This document shows positions 45,515 to 56,559 of a stretch of DNA of 64,000 bases, piece by piece. The stretch lies in NCBI GenBank assembly GCA_000507305.1, contig DF240023.1, positions 62,001 through 126,000 of the forward strand, given 5' to 3'. Source of the DNA: Breviolum minutum Mf 1.05b.01 (lineage: Eukaryota; Sar; Dinophyceae; Suessiales; Symbiodiniaceae). The notes beneath the pieces were generated by a model, which had not been told where the DNA came from, did not search any database, and saw only the letters and a list, made by a program, of their open reading frames with translations. The position numbers and the translations under genes are program-made. Position 1 is the stretch's first letter, and each line of letters opens with the position of its first letter.

Positions 45515-46430
45515 GTAGCTTTGGAAGGAAAAGGAAATCGTGCATTTGTTTCAAAGATCAAAAATTAAAGATGAAGGACGAATTATCCAAGCAAAAGGTC
45601 ATAGAAAAAGACAAATATTAGCATATTAGCATTAGATGAGGCTGCTTTTCCCAGTACAAAATGGTAGTTTTCATTACTGTTTTTGAAGAGGCTTCCCATG
45701 TTGGGTTTTTTCAACACAGAAATGCCTGGTTTTTTGAACAACTGGAGGTAGATCTCAATAAAATTCACCTGTATCTATTCCAAGGTTCAATCAGCTTTCT
45801 ATTTTTTGTAGCCCAAAATCTATCCTTTTGACCTATCAATTCAGGATCAAATCACCAATGCTTTTTCTCATGTGTTCGAAAAGTTCGAAGGCTCTTCACC
45901 CTGAGCATTTACTCTTCCTCGCCATGATTACAATGGAAGTGGCAAACTACCCTAAAGGAGACTAAAATTAGGGACCCATTTTTCCACTGAACCCATGGAT
46001 CATGGGAGAACGAATTTTAACTGGCGCTGAAAACAAACCCCAGAGATTCCAACACCACTGGACGTTTACTTCGAGGAAAAAATTCCAACCCCCTTCTCCG
46101 CAAAAAATCGACCCGTTGCACAGGGGGCATTACCAACCAAAACAATACATTGTTATAAGGGAAATCCCTCAAAATTGCCATTTGTATTGTTTCATTCCCC
46201 ACAAAATGGGCAATTTCATGACCCCTTAGTTGCACCTGGATCGTTTTTTTTTCCGGAAGGGGGGTTGAAGAAGTTCCTGCTCTTTAAAAAAAAACGGGGA
46301 AACTGAAAACTATCCAACAGGATGCTGTGTTTTTTGTTTGGGTCTGAAAGGGAAGTCGCCGTTTTTAACTGTTTTCTTTTTGGGTTTTTCCATCCCTTTT
46401 TTCGTGTTTTGATCCTGATTTTTTTTTTCG
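45515..46430. other. intron-like sequence, no supported exon
   Basis: AT-rich; a lysine-rich minus frame continues from the 46434 exon, but past a likely donor. Confidence 0.4.
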
Positions 46431-46433
46431 AAC

Positions 46434-46496
46434 CAAGAATTTCACGCTCGGAGATTTCCCCCATCAGCTTTTGAAGTGCTGCCGGCTTGCCATGTC
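46434..46496 (-). CDS. small exon, helix-prone
   Basis: GGTCAG/G acceptor, CTTG/GTTCGA donor. Reads GHGKPAALQKLMGEISEREI. Confidence 0.45.
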
Positions 46497-46640
46497 CTGA
46501 CCTTTCACAACCCCTTATGAAAAAAAAACTAAGCACACCCAAAAAAACACCCTGGGGGGGTTTTGTTGAAAAAAACATGTAAAATATGTGTGTTGTTTAT
46601 GCTAACGGACTGGAAACCGTACGTGTAAAATGGCACTTTT

Positions 46641-47408
46641 TCAAAGTGCTACGGAATGGACTGCTTCGGTACATACTTTACACATGTCCAAACCTGTAAT
46701 GTAACCCGTGTTCAAAGTGCTACGGAATGGACTGCTTCGGTACATACTTTACACATGTCCAAACCTGTAATGTAACCCGTGTTCAAAGTGCTACGGAATG
46801 GACTGCTTCGGTACATACTTTACACATGTCCAAACCTGTAATGTAACCCGTGTTCAAAGTGCTACGGAATGGACTGCTTCGGTACATACTTTACACATGT
46901 CCAAACCTGTAATGTAACCCGTGTTCAAAGTGCTACGGAATGGACTGCTTCGGTACATACTTTACACATGTCCAAACCTGTAATGTAACCCGTGTTCAAA
47001 GTGCTACGGAATGGACTGCTTCGGTACATACTTTACACATGTCCAAACCTGTAATGTAACCCGTGTTCAAAGTGCTACGGAATGGACTGCTTCGGTACAT
47101 ACTTTACACATGTCCAAACCTGTAATGTAACCCGTGTTCAAAGTGCTACGGAATGGACTGCTTCGGTACATACTTTACACATGTCCAAACCTGTAATGTA
47201 ACCCGTGTTCAAAGTGCTACGGAATGGACTGCTTCGGTACATACTTTACACATGTCCAAACATGTAATGTAACCCGTGTTCACACTGCTACGGAATGGAC
47301 TGCTTCGGTACATACTTTACACATGTCCAAACATGTAATGTAACCTGTGTTCACACTGCTACGGAATGGACTGCTTCGGTACATACTTTACCCATGTCCA
47401 AACATGTA
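46641..47408. repeat. 71-bp tandem array, 11 copies
   Basis: The unit begins TCAAAGTGCTACGGAATGGA and contains GGTACATACTTTACACATGT. Starts fall exactly every 71 bases (46641, 46712, 46783 and so on to 47351). The first copies are identical; the last copies carry TCACACTGC and AACATGT variants and the last is truncated. Confidence 0.97.
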
Positions 47409-47415
47409 ATGAGGT

Positions 47416-47610
47416 TTGAAAATGCCTCATGCCTGGACTTGTGCAAGATCACAGCAAAAAGGTTCCGAAGCTAGACTTGACAAAAAGCGCGACGAAAATG
47501 TAGCTGATACCACAGCGAAACGAAAAACGGCTCAAAAAACGAACCCCATTTTCAGGGCCCAAAAAATATGGACATGTTACAATTCCATGCAAATAACAAT
47601 GTTTCAGTGA
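47416..47610 (+). CDS. possible exon between the two arrays
   Basis: The plus frame reads RSQQKGSEARLDKKRDENVA then DTTAKRKTAQKTNP, hydrophilic and lysine-rich. It contrasts with the minus-strand exons around it. No splice sites are obvious. Confidence 0.2.
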   Translation: MKMPHAWTCARSQQKGSEARLDKKRDENVADTTAKRKTAQKTNPIFRAQKIWTCYNSMQITMFQ

Positions 47611-47781
47611 CGTTTTTTTTCTGCCCATTGTAATTGCGCAGATTTTAGAGAAATTCTGAAATTGCAATGTTACAAAAACATCAGAATTTCCACGTTTTTC
47701 TGTTGTTCACAGGAGATGTTTTCTTTTAAAAGTCATGCAACGACACGCGCGGAAAACAGTCCGCCGGGTTGTTTATGCTGG

Positions 47782-47802
47782 CGGGTCCCGGAACGACCCC
47801 GC
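47782..47802 (+). repeat. 21-bp inverted repeat, left copy
   Basis: GGGTCCCGGAACGACCCCGC (47783-47802), with one more matching base, is the exact reverse complement of 48523-48543. The pair flanks the second array. Confidence 0.9.
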
Positions 47803-47826
47803 TGCATTTTAGCTTTTTTTGGGCTA

Positions 47827-48177
47827 GGGGTGGGGTGGGGGGATGATACAGTTCTTTGCACTTGTACACATGTTGAATGCTACGCAACTTGTCTGGGGTG
47901 GGTGGGGTGGGGGATGATAACGTTCCTTGCACTTGTACACATGTTGAATGCTACGCAACTTGTCTGGGGTGGGTGGGGTTGGGGGATGATAACGTTCCTT
48001 GCACTTGTACACATGTTGAATGCTACGCAACTTGTCTGGGGTGGGTGGGTTGGGGGATGATAACGTTCCTTGCACTTGTACACATGTTGAATGCTACGCA
48101 ACTTGTCTGGGGCGGGTGGGTGGGGGGATGATAACGTTTCTTTGCACTTGTACACATGTTGAATGCTACGCAACTTG
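47827..48177. repeat. 71-72-bp tandem array, 5 copies
   Basis: The unit contains TTGAATGCTACGCAACTTGT, a GGGTGGGG-rich part and GCACTTGTACACATG. Copies start at spacings of 71, 72, 71 and 72 bases. Confidence 0.95.
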
Positions 48178-48522
48178 ACTTGAAAGGTTTCTTAGGACGC
48201 AGTGTTTCTTCAAAAAACAACGCGAGAGAAGTGAATCCTCGCTTGAAAACTTATGTCTATGCCTATATGTTCCGACGAAATGCGGACAATGTATGGCATG
48301 AGACGGGACAACTGTGCAAAGGATGACGACAAAGCAAAAAAAAGTGAGCAGATCTGAGTGCTTTCCCCAAAATTCACATGGGACTGTGGCAAAACGCCGA
48401 TTTCGATTCAAAGCCTTGCGTTTTACAGCATTTTGGATCCCCCCCTTTTAACTCCATCACCTCAAAATACTGTAAGGGTTACAAATTCCACAAAAAGGAA
48501 GATTTCAAAATGCTGAAAAACC

Positions 48523-48543
48523 GCGGGGTCGTTCCGGGACCCG
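48523..48543 (-). repeat. 21-bp inverted repeat, right copy
   Basis: GCGGGGTCGTTCCGGGACCC plus one base; exact reverse complement of 47782-47802. Confidence 0.9.
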
Positions 48544-48865
48544 TGACCTTGTTTATTTTATGTTTTTTGTCGGAAAAAATGGAACTCTGCATGTGTGTCA
48601 AATGTTTTTTGTTGAACCATCTAGTTGTCTAGTTCCAGTTACCACTATATCTATATCAGGTTTCCCGATCGACCCCTGGTTCCAAATATATAGGGAACTG
48701 GAAGATGAGGGATAGCTATAAGTAGGGTCCATAACTCCCTTTATAGGGCTTATTTCACCCCAGTGACTCTGACCCATTGATTTTCCAGCCATTTGTAAGG
48801 GTTATACAAAAATATAATTCCATCAAAAAAACCTGGCCCCGGGACCACCTGATATATTTGGAAAA

Positions 48866-48962
48866 CTGGTTGGTGGTTTCAACCCCTTTGAAAAATATTA
48901 GTCAAAATGGGAATCTTCCCCAAATAGGGGTGAAATAAAAAATTTTTGAAACCACCACCTAG
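48866..48962. mobile_element. TGGTGGTTTCAA-family hairpin element
   Basis: GGTTGGTGGTTTCAACCCC at left, TTTGAAACCACCACCTAG at right. Confidence 0.8.
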
Positions 48963-49019
48963 AAAAAAATCGAACCACCCAACGACGATAGACCAGGTCC
49001 GAGGTCGTTGAAACCCAAC

Positions 49020-49048
49020 CTCCGATGCTTTGGCCATGGAGATCTTCT
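49020..49048 (-). CDS. possible very small exon
   Basis: AGGCAG/A acceptor, CGGAG/GTTGGG donor; in frame with EAEKISMAKASE. Coiled-coil-like; length is at the lower limit of credibility. Confidence 0.35.
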
Positions 49049-49301
49049 CTGCCTCGTTGGGTGTTTTTTGGGTGAAACCGGTGGATTTTTTCCGGGCACA
49101 ACAAAAATGTTTGGTTTGAGTGGGAAAAAAGGGTTGATGATTTTTTGTTGGAGGGGAAAAATTGATCTGGGTGATTTTTGCAATTGAAATATTCAAAAGC
49201 CAGATTCTCTTGGCCATGATAGGATGCGTTTGCCTACTAAACTCAAAAAAAATCAACCGGCCGGTCATTATCTAAACCAACGGAATAAATGGATGTAATT
49301 A

Positions 49302-49414
49302 TATATACCTGGAACCCAAACGACCTCTGTTTTTGGAAGGTCGTTTCCCCCCAACACAAGGGCCTTTACTCCAATCAAAACAAGGGGCCAAATTATTTGG
49401 GTTCCAGGTATATA
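49302..49414. mobile_element. hairpin element with 19-bp perfect arms
   Basis: TATATACCTGGAACCCAAA at left is exactly mirrored by TTTGGGTTCCAGGTATATA at right. A one-end fragment occurs near 3365. Confidence 0.85.
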
Positions 49415-49511
49415 AACATATCCAATCTTCGGATGAACCTTCTCCAGCCTTAGCTCCCCAAAGAGCTTTAAATCCACCCACCCCACTGTTCCCCCCCCCC
49501 CGAAAACAAAC

Positions 49512-49562
49512 CCCCGCCTTGTCGGACTCTTCCTTCCGGGCTTTGGCTTCGGTCTCGGCCTC
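49512..49562 (-). CDS. small coiled-coil exon, 17 codons
   Basis: Acceptor ATATTCCCCCAG/G, donor GGGG/GTTTGT. Reads EAETEAKARKEESDKAG in phase 0. GC-rich third positions. Confidence 0.55.
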
Positions 49563-49569
49563 CTGGGGG

Positions 49570-50190
49570 AATATTCCGGGCAAAGATGGGAATTTTCCAC
49601 CAGCAAAACCTTCGGAAAAAAAAAAAAACGCGCTTTTTGTGGGCCGAAAAATTTCCCCTTTTTTTGGTGGTTTGGGGGGGTCTGGAAAAACTGAAGAAGT
49701 TCTGAAAAGAATGCTTATTGTTTTTTTTGTTGGGGCATGAAGTTATTGATCCTGAAACTCATATAGTTTTAGGGTGTATGAAGATGATTCGAACATCTTT
49801 ATTGTTTGAAAATTTGAAAGGGGATCATTTTAGCTGATCCTTTTTCATGCTGGGGTCAGAATTAGCTCTTCAGTAGCAAACTTAACATCTGCCATTCACT
49901 TCCTCCGGTGTCCAAACTCACATTGAGCCACGAAAAAAAAAAACGGCCAGATACTTGAATCATGAAATACTGATTGTTCAATAGGAATCCTTATAATGGC
50001 TTCTTATAAGCCTTAGCTGGGTAGTATAATCCCCTATATACCTTAAACAACCACGGTTTTGTTTCATTGCTGCATTGGCCGTCTAAGACTAAACATTTCC
50101 CTCACCATGAGAGGCTAAAGGCTTAGCAAAGCTGGTGTTGAGTCTACCTAAAGTTTTTGAGCAACATCTGATCTTGCCAAGCATGAAAAA
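49570..50190. other. intron-like sequence, no supported exon
   Basis: AT-rich with poly-A runs and element fragments near 49745-49870. Confidence 0.4.
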
Positions 50191-50194
50191 AAAA

Positions 50195-50345
50195 CTTAGA
50201 GGATCATTCCAGGACTCGTAAGTGGTTCTTGACCATGGTTAGTAAGTCCCCTCACTGGGGTTGTTCCCCTTCCAAATGGCCCTTTCATGGCTTATAAATG
50301 GGGGTGATCCTAACCACTTAGAAGTCCTGGGATGATCCTCCAAGT
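50195..50345. mobile_element. hairpin element, GGATCATTCC / GGATGATCC ends
   Basis: GGATCATTCCAGGACT and GTAAGTGGTT at left are mirrored by AACCACTTAGAAGTCC and GGGATGATCC at right. Confidence 0.75.
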
Positions 50346-50625
50346 ACAAGCTTAGAAACCTTGCGAATCAAGCCATCCATCCCTCCAACCGGAGACACAA
50401 CTGCAACGGTAAGTATTACCAAGTATTACCAAGTGAAGTGTACTTATCAACTACCCCTCCAGTAATCTAGCCACAAAAAATCCACCCCAAAAGTATGTCC
50501 GATTTCCCGATTGGAAAAGGAGGTTTTCTATTGCTATGTTAGATCAAAGGATTGTAGTAGACATGGATTTCAGGTGCTTTCCATTGCTTTGGCCACCGGA
50601 AAACGTCCTCCACTTCGCTTAAGAC

Positions 50626-50658
50626 CTGTTGTACCGCAACTTCTGCCTCCATCATCGC
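50626..50658 (-). CDS. small coiled-coil exon, may extend to ~50560
   Basis: TAAAATTCCAG/G acceptor. Reads AMMEAEVAVQQ to a CAG/GTCTTAAG donor. The same frame stays open through VLSEVEDVFRWPKQWKAPEI, so the exon may be longer. Confidence 0.45.
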
Positions 50659-50769
50659 CTGGAATTTTAGGCGATTTATATGGGCAAATTTTCCAAAATC
50701 CTCCCAAGGTTTAACAGTTCGCCCCTGAAAAGCTACCAAAACCCCAATAGGAAGCCGCATCGACTTCCA

Positions 50770-51540
50770 GTCCCACCATTTGAAACTTCAGGGGCTAATT
50801 CCTAAACCTGAATGACCCCGCCGGTTTGGTCGCTAATTTTTTTTGTCAAGATCTACATACAGTTGATTTCTAGATGAAGGTCGGTCGGAATCCGTTTCGT
50901 TTGTTTCAAAACAAATAAGTCCCCAAAAAAACTAGCATGACTGGCTGGAAAACCCAACCATGAATGAAGATGATTCTCCTTTTTAAAAAATGGTGGATGT
51001 TCCAGCCATCAATATCTGGGTGTTTTCGGGTGGGCATACTTTTTTCACGAGCAAAAAAAAATCCCCCAAGTTTTGGATCCAGAAGTCCAGAACCGGGAAC
51101 TCGGTAGCAGTACTTGGGTGACCGTGACTTTTTCTCGATCGTGGCCACCCTTTTCCTTCTAACTGTGATGGGTCATTCAATGGGACCCATTTTGGGGGAT
51201 CAAAATATTGCTGGTGATTTTGAGGGTGCATTGTTTGGGTTTGTAATACAATGACCCCTGCCGGCCGTGAAAGGTGAACAAGTTATTGCATTGATCCTTC
51301 AGATGAAGCCGTTTCTGTTAGCCCCTTTGCACTGGTGGCAAATTCTTTGTTGGATGAACAAAGCATGCCCTGCTTTTGTTCCTTTTTTTGTGGCAGCAAT
51401 TTTGTTCTTGAATGGCTGACTTTTCACATGCATTGGCCGAATTTGGGAAGAACTATTGAACAGTAATCTTTATTATTTTTGAGATTTAGCCCGAAACTTT
51501 TTGTTGGGGAGATGCAATCGCGAAGTGCTGGCAGAACTTG
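50770..51540. other. intron-like sequence
   Basis: Element fragment near 50935-51030 (ACTGGCTGGAA... GTTCCAGCC). A possible tiny minus exon near 51140 is not supported well enough to call. Confidence 0.4.
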
Positions 51541-51810
51541 TAGCAAGGTGGACCCCAAAAAAATGCATCGCTATAAATGGGGGTGAAGTAACTAAACCCC
51601 TATAAATGGCCGAAAATATCCATGGCTTGAAACCGATCGTTGCAAAATTTTCACCCCATGAAAAAAATTGGCTTTGGTATCCAAGCCTGGCCTACATCTC
51701 ATGACATCCCATTGCGGATTATTTTTTGTTGGCGCCTTTTCAAGCTGCTTGCGTTGTTCTTGCCTCGAGGGGAGGACCAGGGAGGTGAAAGTCTCTTTCA
51801 GTCATGTGGG

Positions 51811-51915
51811 TACACCCCCGAAAACAAACATGGAACCTAAAAATGATGGTTTTTAATAGGAATCTCCTCTTCCAGGGGCTCATTTTCAGGTTCCATGTTA
51901 GTTTTCGGGGGTGTA
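51811..51915. mobile_element. TA-flanked hairpin element, near-perfect arms
   Basis: TACACCCCCGAAAACAAACA at left, TGTTAGTTTTCGGGGGTGTA at right. Confidence 0.9.
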
Positions 51916-52687
51916 ATTCTAGTTCGAATTTCCAACTCGAAGTCTTTGCATTTTGGGGATTTCGGTCCGAAAATAAAAATCGTCATGACGAAAATGGGCA
52001 CCCGGGAATAGTGGTGTGCAACTTTTGGTCCCCAAGACCCTTACCTCACCATGATGCAAAATGGAAGGTTTTGTGGATTTCACTACTTCATATCTGTTGA
52101 TCGACTTTTTACATCTTTCCGGGAAAAAAAACACACCACTTGATATTTGCTCAACATCCAAAAGCTTTGAAAAATTGCACCTCCTCGTCATTCTTTGTGA
52201 CCTTTTTGGGATGGTTAAGTGACCCTTTTAAAGCGGTCAAGTGACCTCCAACTAGGGGATGAAAAGGTCACGAACTGAATCACCTGGCTGTGAATCTTTC
52301 CAACCCTCCATTTTTTTGAGACCCAAAAGTCCAACATCAAAACCAAGGTCGGTCCAGCGATGGATGACTTCTTCCCTAAGCTTCCCTCCCGTGTTGAAAA
52401 AACCCACCCTCCTCCATGGTTGATTTTTCCCGTTCCTCCATGGTTGATGTTTCCCGTTCCGACCGCCGAAACCAAACCTACAAAATGGCGAATCAGCGAA
52501 AAACCTGTAACGTGGTCCTTGGAAAACCCTTGAAAAAACCCTTGGAAAATCCTTGGAAAACTGTTGGGAAACCCTCTGGAAATTGGGAATTAATCCTTAA
52601 AAAAACCCATTGGGAAAAAACCCTTGGAAAATCCCTCCAAAAACTTGCTGGAAACCCACAGCTCCTCCCTGCCCAAGAAACCCAAAC

Positions 52688-52782
52688 CTGGCATTGTCGT
52701 TTTCCGCATTGGCGGTTTCCTTCGCGCTTTCCTTCGCCACTGCAGCACTGGTCTCCACGCTTTCCGCGGCTCCCGGGGCGGC
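52688..52782 (-). CDS. alanine/glutamate-rich exon
   Basis: TCGTAACGCAG/G acceptor and TGCCAG/GTTTGG donor bound a 95-base segment reading AAPGAAESVETSAAVAKESA then KETANAENDNA. GC-rich third positions. The best-supported member of the 41-57 kb exon series. Confidence 0.6.
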
Positions 52783-52861
52783 CTGCGTTACGAGCAAAAA
52801 AAACAAGAAAAAATTGACCTCAATTTAGTGGGAAAAAATAAAAAGCTACAAAGGGTCATGA

Positions 52862-52950
52862 GATATTTATCTAGACCCTCCGTTTTGGTGTCAAATTTCA
52901 GCCCGTTTAGGTCTGTTTTTGGTGGTCAAGGGCTCAAATTTCAGACCCTT
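52862..52950. repeat. dispersed repeat shared with 23843-23930
   Basis: GGTGTCAAATTTCAG, TTTTTGGTGGTC and TTTCAGACCCTTG in the same order. Confidence 0.8.
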
Positions 52951-53180
52951 GGAGGATTCGGGTATGTATTTTTTTGTGACTTGATTTGTTCGTAAGATCC
53001 TTCCAACTTCTTTTGTTTTTGGTCCTACGTATGTCTAGACTAAGGCAAGGTCTTTTTTTGTTGATCATTTTCTCATGTCTTTTGAATGGTGATTAGTAAG
53101 ACATTTTTCAGAATACCAGGCAAAATGCTCTTCGGAAGCATTGAACATGACATATTATTGTACAGTATCTAAATGTTTGT

Positions 53181-53290
53181 GTCGTCCCCCTTCCCAGGAT
53201 GCCAGTCAACACCAGGATTTTGGACATTTGTAGGCTCATGGATCCGGTCGTTAAACCTTCATTTACTAGAAATCTGGGAAGGGGGGACAG
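53181..53290. mobile_element. CCAGGATGCCAGTCA-family hairpin element, copy 2
   Basis: Same layout as 8058-8169: GTCGTCCCCCTTCCCAGGAT against TCTGGGAAGGGGGGACAG. Confidence 0.75.
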
Positions 53291-53685
53291 CCCAATCTAA
53301 ATGAGTCTCGCTGTTTCAACAATGTTGGTAGCTTTGGTACACAATTCCATGGCCTTGCCAAATCAGCGACCAAAAATCCGACTTGTTGAGGGTAGGGGGT
53401 TATATTACGCAGTCCTAGATAAATAGACATCCGTTATAGGGACCTTTCTGAATGAATAAGTACAATGGAATTTTGCGAAGGGTTTTTTTAACACTGGTCA
53501 AAATGACTTACACAATGAATCCTAAGAAACTCTTCTAAATGTTCTTACGCTACTGAACAAATGTGCTGCCATGCACAGTCCGAAAAGAATAACGTAATAT
53601 TCTCAGTGTGTTGGCTTGACAGTCCGTAAGAACAATTTGGACTAGAGTTCAAAAAAATCATCACCCATCAATTGTGTTTCACGAA

Positions 53686-53779
53686 TAACCTCTCGGGAAC
53701 TAGCATATCCCACCTGAGGAAAGGAAAAACATCTTCAATAGTGCCTTGGTAGGGGATATGTTAGATTTTGGAAGGAGTA
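53686..53779. mobile_element. TA-flanked hairpin element (ATATCCC / GGATATG type)
   Basis: TAACCTCTCGGGAACTAGCA at left, GGATATGTTAGATTTTGG then AAGGAGTA at right. Confidence 0.7.
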
Positions 53780-53784
53780 AACCA

Positions 53785-54640
53785 AATTAATCTATTATTG
53801 TCAAGACTCATCCAACATCTTATCACAGCTATCAGTCCGTTTCCCTTCGGCAGCCTATGCAACGGTGGCACTGGACCTCCTACAAATGTGTTTCCTTTCT
53901 GAAACTACCCCCCCGAAGTTTTACATAGCCCCTGAAAAATGGTGGTTGGAAGACTACTTTCCTATTGGGGTGCTGGCAACTTTTCTGGAGCTATGAAAAC
54001 AAAATCGGGAGGGTATCGAAAGTTCCAGTCATCTATTCTTGTATTTCCATCTCAACCTTTCTAGCTTTCTAGCTACGTTTTCCAATGGAAGAATTTCTTC
54101 AGAAATTTTGAAGTTTTTCCCCCCGCATTTTCCGGTATCTTCTGGCAGAAATCCCCCAATAAAATCAGATTATATATCTACCTGCGTTTGCGGGGAAAAA
54201 ATTCGGGGGAACTCAACGCATCCCATTGGGTTTTTTTGGTGTTTTTCGAACTGAATGTTCATCCAGCCGGTTTGTTTTCGACAAAGATTCTGCCTTTCTC
54301 TCGCTTTTCGGGGTGCAAAATGTTCGGGGTGCGCATTTTGAGACGCAGCCATTTGAGTCTTCTCCCCCCGTTCTACCCTCCCCCCCCTCAACAAAAACAA
54401 TAAAAGTTGGATCTACCCACTACCACTACCCAGTAAGAGTGGCTTAAATAATCCACCTTTTTTTGTTAGGGATTTTCCCGGTGACCTAAAAAGTGTCATG
54501 CCGGTAATCCTGGTGGTGACTCAACGAGGTGAAAAACCATCCTGGGGTGGTTGATTTTTCTAGCCTTTTCTTTCTCCGAGCTGCTGGACTTATCCTCAAG
54601 TCCAAGCTGGTGGGGAGTGTGACCCTTGTGAAAAAAAGGG
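53785..54640. other. intron-like; possible charged exon near 54560-54610
   Basis: The minus str. near 54600 can read GLEDKSSSSEKEKARK, similar in character to neighbouring exons, but without clear borders. A diverged hairpin element lies at about 53905-54015. Confidence 0.35.
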
Positions 54641-54646
54641 AAGGGG

Positions 54647-54740
54647 TACCCTCCAGGGAATTAACATATCCCACCTTGGGAAAAGGAAAATCATCTTCAA
54701 AAGTGAATTTTGATGGGATATGTTAGGTATCTGAAGGGTA
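54647..54740. mobile_element. TA-flanked hairpin element (ATATCCC / GGATATG type)
   Basis: TACCCTCCAGGGAATTAACA at left, GGATATGTTAGGTATCTG then AAGGGTA at right. Only two bases separate it from the next element. Confidence 0.8.
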
Positions 54741-54742
54741 TA

Positions 54743-54878
54743 TACACCCCCAAAAAAAAATGAACGGCTGGAAATTTCCACCAAAATGGAGGTGGATGGT
54801 TTGGTTTTGTTAGATGAGTTTTCGGATGTCAAAGCGGGGTGATGTTCGGGGTTCCAGTGGTTAGTTTGCGGGGGAGTA
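54743..54878. mobile_element. TA-flanked hairpin element (AACGGCTGG type)
   Basis: TACACCCCC and ATGAACGGCTGGAA at left; GGTTCCAGTGGTTAGTTTGC then GGGGGAGTA at right. Confidence 0.65.
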
Positions 54879-55326
54879 ACCTTTTTTGGTATCCAGTTTA
54901 TTGCATGTGTGAAATTTTCCGCGCAGAAATGATATTGTATGTGAATGGTACAAAGATTTGTTTATATTGAAACTTAAGACGTTCCCCAAATCTTAGCTGA
55001 TGTTTATCAGTTTAGGGCTGAAAATAGATTCGAACCACAAGCAAGTGAAATGATGATCCAAAGTCCTCAAAATGGTCTCTCAAAGTGTTGAATACATATT
55101 GAGGGAAACCTCTGGATGGTGTGGGTAAAGACACTTTCAGGATTTGAAACCTTGGGTTGATTTTTGTTGGTTGGTTCGTTCCTGCTGAATCCGCACATTT
55201 TATTGTCGAAAACCCCATCTTACATCTCTGTTCCATTTTCCTGGCCCAATTTTTTTCAGCCAAACTTGTCAAAACTTGTCGAAAGAAAAAGTGTTCTCTT
55301 CGCGAAGCGTTCTGTGGTGAAAACTG

Positions 55327-55328
<2 letters not shown>

Positions 55329-55366
<38 letters not shown>
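55329..55366. repeat. CAA triplet microsatellite
   Basis: Pure CAA run followed by poly-A; poly-Gln/Val frames through it are artefacts. Confidence 0.95.
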
Positions 55367-55367
<1 letters not shown>

Positions 55368-55380
55368 ACAAAAAAAAAAT

Positions 55381-55595
55381 CACGCCCTGAAGCTAACAGC
55401 AAGTTTGCCCCTTCAAATAAGCCCAAATAGGCCCCAGATTTGGAAACTACTTGGATGTCCTGTTGGAAGTTAGGATCAATTGTTAGTAAATGGCCTATAA
55501 CCTACTTTAAAATGGGGCAAAAAGGGTTATATAACCATCCAAGTATTCCAACCATCCAATTTCAGGGGCTATTGCTGTCTGTTGCAGGGAGAGTA
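55381..55595. mobile_element. hairpin element split by a nested element
   Basis: Outer ends CGCCCTGAAGCTAACAGC and GCTGTCTGTTGCAGGGAGAG. The inner block 55449-55544 (ACTTGGATG...CATCCAAGT) belongs to the GGATCAATG family of 14941-15092. Confidence 0.7.
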
Positions 55596-55786
55596 AACTT
55601 AAAAGTTGGCTTGACGCAAAAATCCCTGTCATTTGGTGGGCCCAAAAACCGATCGTTATAAATGGGGGTGAAATAAGAGGCCCCTAAAAATGGCCGAAAA
55701 TACATATGTTTCCCTGGGGTCAAAAAACCCGATTGTAGGAGTTAGTTCATCCCGGACTTTAAAAGCCCAAACAGGACAATCATCCT

Positions 55787-55883
55787 GTTGATGGAAGAAA
55801 TCCTGCGCCAGTTGATATGGTAAATATCCCATTATTTACAGGGATTTATATATCCCAGGTGGTGCAGGATTTCTTCCATCAAC
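55787..55883. mobile_element. hairpin element with 20-bp perfect arms
   Basis: GTTGATGGAAGAAATCCTGC is exactly mirrored by GCAGGATTTCTTCCATCAAC. Confidence 0.9.
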
Positions 55884-56487
55884 CGTAACTCGTCTTGCAT
55901 CAGTTGATATTCGGGATCCAAATATTTCATTGCATAATTGCATATAAGCCACAAAAAAACTGGGTAGGATTTTCAACCCCTATTGCAAATAATCAGGGTC
56001 AACTGGTGACAACATCAGTTGATATTTGATGATATTTGATGTATTTATATCATATATCCATTTGAATGGTTTTACGCACCATCCTAACTGACAGATAAAA
56101 GGGATTCCGTGTGTCGTCTGTGAAACGGAGACCACCAACTTGTAGGCTCTTCAACGGAACATGATGCGCAAGGGAAACAAAATTTGAGAACTTTCAGCTA
56201 TCTGACAAATTCCCAGGAACTAGAGATTGGGACAGATGTTTTTGGCTGGTGCAATTTTTTGCTAGGTTTGATGTTGTGACCTTTTTTCCAACCACAATGT
56301 GAAAAAGTCAGGTGTAAACTATGATTTTCCAATTGCTACAAGGGGGTGTCCCTACTAGTTATAAATTGAGTTATAACTCCTACAAATGGATGGGTAAAAC
56401 TGCGGTGAAATTAGTTTTATAGAGGTTATTTCACCCCATTTATAACTCACAGGTTCTTGGGTCGGCATCGAACCTCTGAAAAACAAC

Positions 56488-56540
56488 CATCTTGGACGCC
56501 GCCAAGCATCATCGCTCGCATCCTTCTTTTTCTTCTTTGC
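56488..56540 (-). CDS. small lysine-rich exon
   Basis: ACGGATGTAGCAG/G acceptor and AAGATG/GTTGTT donor. Reads AKKKKKDASDDAWRRPR; basic then acidic. Right-most of the 41-57 kb exon series. Confidence 0.45.
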
Positions 56541-56559
56541 CTGCTACATCCGTTTCAAC

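Noticed and set aside
47662-48173. Overlapping frames with Cys/Thr/His repeats
   Set aside because: Products of the 71-72-bp satellite; the period is not a multiple of three throughout, so frames shift between copies.
46641-48177. CRISPR array
   Set aside because: Whole units are tandem copies with no unique spacers; eukaryotic satellite.
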